A stretch of 11,022 nt of DNA from Candidatus Omnitrophota bacterium. GTDB lineage: Bacteria > Omnitrophota > Gorgyraeia > Aquiviventales > Aquiviventaceae. The stretch is taken from assembly GCA_016193195.1 (NCBI GenBank), contig JACPSQ010000043.1:1-11022 (forward strand), read 5' to 3'. Each line of letters begins with the position of its first letter. The stretch's first letter is position 1. A model generated the notes under the pieces. It saw only the letters and a program-made list of their open reading frames with translations. It did not search any database and had not been told where the DNA came from. Positions 6,411-11,022 of the stretch are shown here, in pieces. Made by a program: the position numbers and the translations under genes.

Positions 6411-6608
6411 ATGGCCGAGAAACCACCGAGGGCAAAGGATCTTCGCGCGTTAAGCGAGGCTGACCTCAAGGAGCAACTCGCGAAGCTCCGTCGGGAGCTC
6501 TGGCACCATCGCGTGAAAGCGAAGGAAGGATCCATGCAACAAACGCACCTCCTCCCGGCGGTCAGACGACAAATTGCTCGCTGTGAAACCGTGATGAGGG
6601 AACGATGA
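6411..6608 (+). CDS. rpmC: 50S ribosomal protein L29
   Basis: L29 is a small two-helix protein near the exit tunnel that contacts L23. The 65-residue product matches the family in length and pattern: KDLRALSEADLKEQLAKLRRELW followed by a helical, basic C-terminal half ending RQIARCETVMRER. AGGGG eight bases upstream supports the start at 6411. The stop overlaps the rpsQ start as ATGA. Confidence 0.95.
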   Translation: MAEKPPRAKDLRALSEADLKEQLAKLRRELWHHRVKAKEGSMQQTHLLPAVRRQIARCETVMRER

Positions 6609-6976
6609 CGATCCCCATGCGAGAACCCAGCTCCTTACAGGACACCGAACGTGTGCCACGACACGGAGTCCGTGGGCACCGAAAGGTTAAGATCGGGGTG
6701 GTCGTCAGCAACAAGATGGCGAAGACCATCGTCGTCCGCATCGGCCGATTCGTCCAACACCCGAAGTACGGCAGGGTGATCAAGCGAGCCAGTACCTTCA
6801 AGGTGCACGACGAAGCCGGCAGCGCGGCGATTGGCGATGTGGTGAAAATTATGGAGACCCGCCCCGTCTCCAGGGAGAAACGGTGGCGCTTGGTGGAGAT
6901 CCTCAAGCGCGCCTCGACCGCGCCCCCGGTTCCTGGCGAGGAATCTGAACCGGTCCGCCAGGAGACCGAAGCATGA
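6605..6976 (+). CDS. rpsQ: 30S ribosomal protein S17 with extended termini
   Basis: S17 is an OB-fold primary binder of 16S rRNA. The core begins around residue 27 with RKVKIGVVVSNKMAKTIVVR and continues through HPKYGRVIKRASTFKVHDE, GDVVKIMETRPVSREKRWRL and VEIL. The product is 123 residues against about 80-90 for the family. The N-terminal extension (about 25 residues) is basic and polar, and the C-terminal tail is Pro/Glu-rich. The ATG at 6605 overlaps the rpmC stop and has GAGGG four bases upstream, so I kept the longer form; an ATG at 6617 is an alternative. The stop overlaps the rplN start. Confidence 0.94.
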   Translation: MTIPMREPSSLQDTERVPRHGVRGHRKVKIGVVVSNKMAKTIVVRIGRFVQHPKYGRVIKRASTFKVHDEAGSAAIGDVVKIMETRPVSREKRWRLVEILKRASTAPPVPGEESEPVRQETEA

Positions 6977-7341
6977 TTATCGTGCGCTCCCAGTTGGGTG
7001 TGGCCGACAACACCGGTGTGAAAAAAGTCTGGGCCATTGGCGTGATCGGCCGCGCCAACAAGAGGGCGGCTGATATCGGCGACATCATCACCGTTCACGT
7101 CCGCGAAGCGGACCCTGATGCCTTGGCGAAGAAGGGAGAGGTCGTCCGCTGCGTGGTGGTGCGTACGAAGGCCCCGATTCGTCGGCCCGATGGGACCACA
7201 CTGAAGTTTGACTCAAACGCCGTCGTGCTCATCGACCCGCAGAATAACCCGAGAGGCACGCGCGTCTTTGGCCCCATCGCCAGGGAGCTGCGTGAGAAAC
7301 GGTTTATGAAGATCATCTCGCTCGCCCCCGAAGTCGTCTAA
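6973..7341 (+). CDS. rplN: 50S ribosomal protein L14
   Basis: L14 sits at the subunit interface and forms bridges with the 30S subunit. The 122-residue product is canonical in length and sequence: VADNTGVKKVWAIGV (10-24), GDIITVHVREA, VVVRTKAPIRRPDGT, NPRGTRVFGPIARELREK and the terminal FMKIISLAPEVV. AGGAGA seven bases upstream and a four-base ATGA overlap with rpsQ support the start. A repeat hairpin begins a few bases after the stop. Confidence 0.97.
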   Translation: MIIVRSQLGVADNTGVKKVWAIGVIGRANKRAADIGDIITVHVREADPDALAKKGEVVRCVVVRTKAPIRRPDGTTLKFDSNAVVLIDPQNNPRGTRVFGPIARELREKRFMKIISLAPEVV

Positions 7342-7345
7342 AAGG

Positions 7346-7436
7346 ATGATTACAGTGATGACTAAAGCTGATTCCGGTGATTAAATCGTCAACCCGCGAT
7401 CACTGTAATCAGGCTTTCATAAATCACTGTAATCAT
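7346..7436. repeat. GATTACAGTGAT inverted-repeat hairpin, rplN-rplX
   Basis: ATGATTACAGTGAT (7346-7359) and its exact complement ATCACTGTAATCAT (7423-7436) form a 14-bp stem end. A further copy of ATCACTGTAATCA lies at 7399-7411, and the left arm has degraded partners (GATT, GGTGAT) opposite it. The spacer is more AT-rich than the genes around it. The same motif opens the rplE-rpsN spacer. Confidence 0.9.
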
Positions 7437-7443
7437 AGTTAAT

Positions 7444-7758
7444 ATGGCGAGGATTAGGAAAGGTGACACCGTCACGGTGCTGAGCGGCAAGGACAGAGGC
7501 AAGGCCGGCAAGGTGTTGCGCGTCTGGCCAGAGGAGGGCCGCGCGCTGGTCGAACGCATCAACCTCGTACGACACTTTGAACGGCGGAGCCAGCAGCACC
7601 CCTCGGGGGGCATCGTTGAGCGAGAGGGGGCACTGGCGATCTCGAAGCTGGCGCCGATCTGTCCGACGTGTCGCGGACCTTCCCGTGCCGGTTGGTTGGT
7701 GTCGCCCGACGGCGGCAAGCAGCGCATCTGCCGTCGGTGCAAAGGGATCCTGGGATGA
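7444..7758 (+). CDS. rplX: 50S ribosomal protein L24 with four-cysteine C-terminus
   Basis: L24 is an assembly initiator of the 50S subunit. The N-terminal KOW motif is clear: IRKGDTVTVLSGKDRGKAGKV (4-24). The middle has GGIVEREGALAISKLAPIC. C73-P-T-C76 and C96-R-R-C99 form a four-cysteine set that may bind zinc; paired cysteines are found in many bacterial L24 proteins. Length (104) is normal. No Shine-Dalgarno sequence precedes the ATG, which lies eight bases past the repeat hairpin in an AT-rich stretch. The stop overlaps the rplE start. Confidence 0.96.
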   Translation: MARIRKGDTVTVLSGKDRGKAGKVLRVWPEEGRALVERINLVRHFERRSQQHPSGGIVEREGALAISKLAPICPTCRGPSRAGWLVSPDGGKQRICRRCKGILG

Positions 7759-8342
7759 GCCAGACAGGAGCGACCGCAACACGCCAGCGCCGGGTCCCGC
7801 GGATGCTCGAGCGCTACCGGAAGGAGATCGCCCGTGAGCTGGCGAAGCAGTTCAAGCATAAGAACCTCATGGCCGCGGCTCATCTTGAGAAAATTGTGTT
7901 GAACATCGGCTGCGGGGACGCCGCGCATGATGCGAAGGTCCTTGAAGCCGCCCAGAGGGATCTTGCGCTCATCGCCGGGCAGCGCCCGGTCGTCACCCGC
8001 GCGAAACAAGCCATCTCCAACTTTAAGATCCGTGAGGGTGATCCGGTGGGTTGCAAGGTGACGCTGCGCCGCGCCAGGATGTACGAGTTTCTCGATCGTC
8101 TCGTGAGCGTTGCGCTGCCGAGGATCCGGGACTTCAGAGGGCTGAACCCGCGCGGGTTCGACCAAGGCGGCAACTTCGCCTTTGGGATTTCGGAGCACAC
8201 GATGTTTCCTGAAATCCAGATCGACAAGGTGCAATACCCCTTGGGGATGGACATCGTGGTGGTGACCAGCGCCCGTACACGCGAAGAAGCGCATGCCCTG
8301 CTCAAGGCTTTTGGGTTTCCCTTTGCCGACAATAAATCGTGA
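7755..8342 (+). CDS. rplE: 50S ribosomal protein L5
   Basis: L5 binds 5S rRNA and forms a bridge in the central protuberance. Recognisable blocks are YRKEIARELAKQF, NLMAAAHLEKIVLNIG, GQRPVVTRAKQAISNFKIREG, VTLRRARMYEFLDRL, LPRIRDFRGL, NFAFGISEHTMFPEI and MDIVVVTSARTREEAHALLK. I chose the ATG at 7755 (195 residues) because it overlaps the rplX stop and has AAGGGA seven bases upstream. The internal ATG at 7803 gives 179 residues, the E. coli length, and remains possible. The stop codon is the first triplet of the next repeat (TGATTACAGTGATT). Confidence 0.95.
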   Translation: MSQTGATATRQRRVPRMLERYRKEIARELAKQFKHKNLMAAAHLEKIVLNIGCGDAAHDAKVLEAAQRDLALIAGQRPVVTRAKQAISNFKIREGDPVGCKVTLRRARMYEFLDRLVSVALPRIRDFRGLNPRGFDQGGNFAFGISEHTMFPEIQIDKVQYPLGMDIVVVTSARTREEAHALLKAFGFPFADNKS

Positions 8343-8507
8343 TTACAGTGATTCAGGAAAGTGATTTCAGTGATGATGGGAACCAACTGCGATGGGATGT
8401 CGGATTCAACGAGGAGAGATGTCAGTGATTGAACAGGGATGATGAGCTGCTGGTGATGAGTCGGCAAGCCCATCACCGAAATCATCAGTTGAAATCACTG
8501 AAATCAT
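8340..8507. repeat. GTGATTTCAGTGAT inverted-repeat spacer, rplE-rpsN
   Basis: The longest spacer in the window (172 bases between genes). It opens with TGATTACAGTGATT (8340-8353), which includes the rplE stop, and then has GTGATTTCAGTGAT (8361-8374). The latter pairs over 13 bases with ATCACTGAAATCA (8494-8506). TGATGGG (8374-8380) pairs with CCCATCA (8469-8475). The middle (8381-8468) holds degraded GTGAT-like units. I see no convincing gene in it. Confidence 0.87.
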
Positions 8508-8514
8508 TTCGTGA

Positions 8515-8700
8515 ATGGCGAGGAAGTCGTGGATCGAGCGGGTGAAACGGACGCCGAAATTCAAGGTGCGAGCGGTCAACCGCTGCCAACGGTGCGGTCG
8601 GCGCCGGGGGTTCTATCGGCGCTTTGGGCTCTGCCGGATGTGCTTCCGTGAGATGGCCTGGCGCGGGGAGATCCCCGGCCTCGTCAAGGCCAGTTGGTGA
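8515..8700 (+). CDS. rpsN: 30S ribosomal protein S14, zinc-binding type
   Basis: S14 is in the small-subunit head. This is the short zinc-dependent form: 61 residues with C24-Q-R-C27 and C40-R-M-C43, and the family sequence RCQRCGRRRGFYRRFGLCR followed by CFREMAWRGEIPGLVKASW. This form is typical of many Gram-positive bacteria, Thermus-Deinococcus and several other phyla, as opposed to the ~100-residue cysteine-free form of enterobacteria. No Shine-Dalgarno sequence precedes the ATG, which follows the repeat by seven bases. rpsH starts 11 bases after the stop. Confidence 0.97.
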   Translation: MARKSWIERVKRTPKFKVRAVNRCQRCGRRRGFYRRFGLCRMCFREMAWRGEIPGLVKASW

Positions 8701-8711
8701 GACCTGAGGCG

Positions 8712-9107
8712 ATGGCGTCGGATCCTATTGCGGATGGGCTAACGAAAATCTACAACGCCTCCCAGGCCCAGCATCCGACCGTCGAGGTCAGGGCCTCGCG
8801 CTTCATGGGACAGATCCTGGAGGTGCTCAAGCAAGAGGGATTCGTCCGGAGCTACAAGCCGATGGGGGAGACCCCGGCTCGGCGGATGCTCCGCGTCTAC
8901 TTGAAATACGCAAAGAAGACGCCGGCGATCACGCAGCTCAAGCGCGTTTCAACACCAGGGGCTCGCCGATATCGAAAGGCGCGTGAGCTTCCGCGCGTCC
9001 TCGGAGGGCTGGGTGTTGCGATCGTCTCCACATCGAAAGGGCTCATGACGGAACGGGATGCGTACCGCCAACGCATCGGCGGCGAGGTCATCTGTTATGT
9101 GTGGTAA
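8712..9107 (+). CDS. rpsH: 30S ribosomal protein S8
   Basis: S8 is a central-domain 16S rRNA binder; in E. coli it represses the spc operon. The 131-residue product begins MASDPIADGLTKIYNAS and ends with the signature block STSKGLMTERDAYRQRIGGEVICYVW. The ATG at 8712 gives the family length and N-terminus. A TTG at 8694, inside rpsN, would add six residues and is less likely. GAGG lies two bases upstream and GGTGA ten bases upstream, so the ribosome binding site is imperfect. Confidence 0.96.
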   Translation: MASDPIADGLTKIYNASQAQHPTVEVRASRFMGQILEVLKQEGFVRSYKPMGETPARRMLRVYLKYAKKTPAITQLKRVSTPGARRYRKARELPRVLGGLGVAIVSTSKGLMTERDAYRQRIGGEVICYVW

Positions 9108-9110
9108 TCT

Positions 9111-9200
9111 GAGTGGCGAGTGGCGAGTGGTGAGTGATGAGTGGCGAGTGGTGAGTGGTGAGTTCACTGACTGGTCACTCGTCACTCGTCACTGGTCACT
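9111..9200. repeat. Inverted GAGTGGC heptamer hairpin, rpsH-rplF
   Basis: Seven consecutive left heptamers follow the pattern GAGTGGC, GAGTGGT or GAGTGAT (9111-9159), then GAGTTCA. The right arm is GGTCACT, CGTCACT twice, GGTCACT (9173-9200). As RNA, AGTGGCGAGTGG pairs with TCACTCGTCACT along its full length if two G-U pairs are allowed. It is the same GAGTG family as the rpsJ-rplC spacer. The ATG of rplF lies six bases after the last unit. Confidence 0.9.
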
Positions 9201-9206
9201 GGTGTG

Positions 9207-9767
9207 ATGTCACGGATCGGACGCGCGCCCATCACACTCCCGTCAGGGGTCAAGGTAAAACCAGAGGGACAGCACCTCCAGGTTGAGGGGCCGATGGGGA
9301 GGCTCTCCGCGACCTTGCCCGCCAACATCTCGGTTCGTCAGGAAGAGCAGCAGCTGATCGTGGCCGCTTCGGGCCAGGACACATCCAGCAAGATGCTGCA
9401 CGGGCTCTATCGTGCGCTGATTGCGAACATGGTGCAGGGGGTAGTCAGCGCCTTTACCAAAGAGCTGGAGATCGTCGGGATCGGCTATCGGGCTCAACTT
9501 CAGGGGAAGCAGTTGTCGCTCCATGTCGGGTTCTCGCATCCGGTGCTGGTTCCCATCCCGGAGGGAATCGCCGTTGAAGTGCCCAAGCCGACGTCAGTCA
9601 TTGTCAAGGGAATGGACAAGCAACTCGTCGGCCAGTTTGCGGCGAACCTGAGGCGGGTCGCTCCTCCAGAACCCTATAAAGGCAAGGGGATCAAGTACGT
9701 CGGCGAAGTCGTGAGGCGCAAGGCGGGGAAGGCGGCGACCGGCGCCGGAGCGAAGGCGGCGGGATGA
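9207..9767 (+). CDS. rplF: 50S ribosomal protein L6
   Basis: L6 lies near the factor-binding site of the 50S subunit. The 186-residue product has both repeated alpha/beta domains: MSRIGRAPITLPSGVKVKPEG at the N-terminus, GLYRALIANMVQGV in the middle, GIGYRAQLQGKQLSLHVGFSHPV starting domain 2, and the C-terminal signature PPEPYKGKGIKYVGEVVRRKAGK. An Ala/Gly-rich tail of about ten residues follows. I chose the ATG at 9207; the GTG directly before it (9204) is the alternative. The ribosome binding site is poor (GGTG two bases upstream). The stop is next to the second three-stem element. Confidence 0.96.
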   Translation: MSRIGRAPITLPSGVKVKPEGQHLQVEGPMGRLSATLPANISVRQEEQQLIVAASGQDTSSKMLHGLYRALIANMVQGVVSAFTKELEIVGIGYRAQLQGKQLSLHVGFSHPVLVPIPEGIAVEVPKPTSVIVKGMDKQLVGQFAANLRRVAPPEPYKGKGIKYVGEVVRRKAGKAATGAGAKAAG

Positions 9768-9862
9768 TCCCCCCACCTGTCCTCGGCTCCGCCATTGGCG
9801 GAGCCGTAAACTGTCATACGCCGCTTGGGTCCCGCCGTAGGCGGGACAGACAGGTGGGGGGA
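9768..9862. repeat. Three-stem palindromic element, rplF-rplR
   Basis: Related to 4681-4821. The outer stem is TCCCCCCACCTGTC (9768-9781) with its exact complement at 9849-9862, 14 bp. Inside are a 10-bp hairpin at 9784-9793/9797-9806 (CGGCTCCGCC, loop ATT) and an 8-bp hairpin at 9829-9836/9840-9847 (GTCCCGCC, loop GTA). As in the other copy, the element starts right after a TGA stop and ends with the A of the next ATG. Confidence 0.92.
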
Positions 9863-10227
9863 TGAGCCTCGCAGTCGATCGAGAAGTTGGGCGGCACATC
9901 CGGCACCGCCGCCTGCGAAAAAAGGTGATCGGCATGCCGAACCGACCGCGGCTGTGCGTCTTCCGAAGCCATCAGCACCTCTACGTCCAGCTCGTCGATG
10001 ACGTGTCGGGAAAGACGCTTCATGGGTGGTCGACGAAACATGAGCGGTTGAAACGGGTTGCCCGGACTGGCAACGTGGAGGCGGCCAAAGCGCTCGGGAC
10101 GCTGGTTGCCCAGGCGTGCGCTGAGCGGGGGATTACCCGGGCGGTCTTCGACCGCGGCGGGTACCTCTATCACGGACGGGTGAAAGCGCTTGCCGAAGCG
10201 GTCCGCGCAGGAGGCGTTCAGGTCTAA
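9862..10227 (+). CDS. rplR: 50S ribosomal protein L18
   Basis: L18 binds 5S rRNA in the central protuberance. The 121-residue product fits the family: RHIRHRRLRKKVIGMPNRPR, LCVFRSHQHLYVQLVDD, AKALGTLVAQACAERGI and the terminal FDRGGYLYHGRVKALAEAVR. The ATG at 9862 has AGGTG five bases upstream, but both lie in the right arm of the outer stem of the palindromic element. The stop codon abuts the rpsE ATG with no gap. Confidence 0.96.
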   Translation: MSLAVDREVGRHIRHRRLRKKVIGMPNRPRLCVFRSHQHLYVQLVDDVSGKTLHGWSTKHERLKRVARTGNVEAAKALGTLVAQACAERGITRAVFDRGGYLYHGRVKALAEAVRAGGVQV

Positions 10228-10773
10228 ATGGCACGGAGAATGCAGGCCCAGCAGCGGCCAGGGGCCCGAGATCAGTCCCAGCAGAGGGACGGATCGCAGT
10301 TGATCGAGAAGTTGATCAGTGTCAACCGCGTGGCGAAGGTCCACAAGGGGGGAAAGCGGTTGGCCTTTAATGCCGTCGCCGTGGTCGGGGATGGGAAGGG
10401 ACGCGTCGGGATGGCGCTTGGAAAATCAAACGAAGCCGCCGATGCCATTCGGAAGGGATTCCACCAGGCTCAGCGGAACATGGTGACGATTGCCCTCAAG
10501 GGCAGCACGATCCCCCATGAGGTCATCGGTCGCTCCGATGCGTCGCGCGTCCTGCTCAAACCCGCAAGCCCCGGCACCGGCATCATTGCCGGAGGGCCTG
10601 TCCGGGCGGTCTGCGAGGCGTGCGGCATCCGCGACATCCTGACAAAGAGCCTCGGCGCGAACAACGCCGTCAATCTGATCAAGGCGACCTTGGTAGGCCT
10701 GTGCTCGCTGGAGAGCGCCGAGGCGATCCAGGCGCGGCGCAAGCTGGTCCTTGATCTGACAGACACTCAGTGA
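10228..10773 (+). CDS. rpsE: 30S ribosomal protein S5
   Basis: S5 contributes to decoding accuracy and lines the mRNA entry path. The 181-residue product has the usual double-stranded-RNA-binding-like N-terminal domain with RVAKVHKGGKRLAF (34-47) and GDGKGRVGMALGKS (54-67). The C-terminal domain has GRSDASRVLLKPASPGTGII and GGPVRAVCEACGIRDILTKS. The start is immediately adjacent to the rplR stop, with AGGAGG 13 bases upstream inside rplR. In most bacteria rpmD comes next; here a repeat spacer follows and then rplO. Confidence 0.97.
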   Translation: MARRMQAQQRPGARDQSQQRDGSQLIEKLISVNRVAKVHKGGKRLAFNAVAVVGDGKGRVGMALGKSNEAADAIRKGFHQAQRNMVTIALKGSTIPHEVIGRSDASRVLLKPASPGTGIIAGGPVRAVCEACGIRDILTKSLGANNAVNLIKATLVGLCSLESAEAIQARRKLVLDLTDTQ

Positions 10774-10854
10774 CGTTTCTGCGTTTCTGCGTGGTGCGTC
10801 GTGCGTAGGACGCAGTCACGCAGAGACGCAGATACTCAGATACGCAGGAACGTC
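10772..10854. repeat. Inverted TGCGT-type repeat hairpin, rpsE-rplO
   Basis: The left arm, GACGTTTCTGCGTTTCTGCGT in two parts (10772-10782 and 10783-10792), overlaps the rpsE stop. It is complementary to 10834-10854 at 18 of 21 positions plus one possible G-U pair. ACGCA units fill the region 10810-10848. A 21-base run (10786-10806) matches 2326-2346 exactly. Confidence 0.9.
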
Positions 10855-10862
10855 GAATCGCA

Positions 10863-11022
10863 ATGAATGTCGCAACGATCCCAGCGGTTCCGGGTGCGAG
10901 GCATCGCAGGAAACGTGTGGGCCGAGGCATCGGCTCTGGGCACGGCAAGACGTCGACGCGGGGGCAGAAAGGGCAGCGTGCGAGGACCGGCTCAGGGAAA
11001 CGGCCGGGATTCGAGGGGGGTC
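10863..11022 (+). CDS. rplO: 50S ribosomal protein L15, N-terminal part (cut by window edge)
   Basis: L15 is a late-assembly large-subunit protein. Fifty-three codons are present before the right edge. The translation starts MNVATIPAVPGARHRR and has the diagnostic glycine/arginine-rich segment KRVGRGIGSGHGKTSTRGQK (17-36), then GSGKRPGFEGG. The reading frame is open to the end of the window. The ATG at 10863 gives the normal family N-terminus. AGGA about 13 bases upstream is too distant to be a good ribosome binding site. It follows rpsE directly, with no rpmD between. Confidence 0.93.
   Translation, partial: MNVATIPAVPGARHRRKRVGRGIGSGHGKTSTRGQKGQRARTGSGKRPGFEGG

Noticed and set aside
8419..8442. 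Short reading frame (MSVIEQG) with a purine-rich GAGGAG before it in the rplE-rpsN spacer
   Set aside because: Seven codons, spacing too short, and it lies inside degraded repeat sequence. It could be chance.

Overview
The window is one uninterrupted bacterial translation locus, all on the + strand: tuf followed by the S10 and spc ribosomal-protein clusters in their classical order, running off the right edge inside rplO. Order: tuf, rpsJ, rplC, rplD, rplW, rplB, rpsS, rplV, rpsC, rplP, rpmC, rpsQ, rplN, rplX, rplE, rpsN (zinc type), rpsH, rplF, rplR, rpsE, rplO (partial). The left edge starts 15 bases before tuf. I see no convincing promoter or factor-independent terminator, so the genes are probably transcribed from upstream of the window.

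The gene order and protein sequences are clearly bacterial. GC content is high, the S14 is the small four-cysteine form, L24 also carries four cysteines, and rpmD (L30) is missing between rpsE and rplO. The repeat-filled spacers suggest an uncultured lineage known from metagenomes. I cannot name the phylum from the sequence alone.

The junctions fall into two classes. Some genes are tightly coupled: rplD/rplW, rpmC/rpsQ, rpsQ/rplN and rplX/rplE overlap as ATGA, rplR/rpsE abut, and rpsC/rplP, rplP/rpmC and rpsN/rpsH are 3 to 21 bases apart. The other twelve junctions are 69 to 172 bases long and nearly all are filled with self-complementary repeats. Most of these are arrays of 7- or 8-base units in one orientation followed by the complementary units in the other, so the whole spacer can fold into a hairpin from the upstream stop to the downstream start. 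Two spacers (rpsS-rplV and rplF-rplR) instead hold a related, non-tandem palindromic element with a long outer stem enclosing two inner hairpins. The same repeat families recur at several spacers of this one operon.

The second notable point is tuf. Its encoded EF-Tu has all GTPase motifs but lacks about 30 highly conserved residues of domain 3, as an exact in-frame deletion. Its codon use also differs from the ribosomal genes that follow.

Functionally the genes supply EF-Tu and large- and small-subunit proteins for co-ordinated ribosome production. The hairpin spacers may affect translation coupling, mRNA processing or stability, or may be tolerated genome-wide repeats; the sequence alone does not decide.
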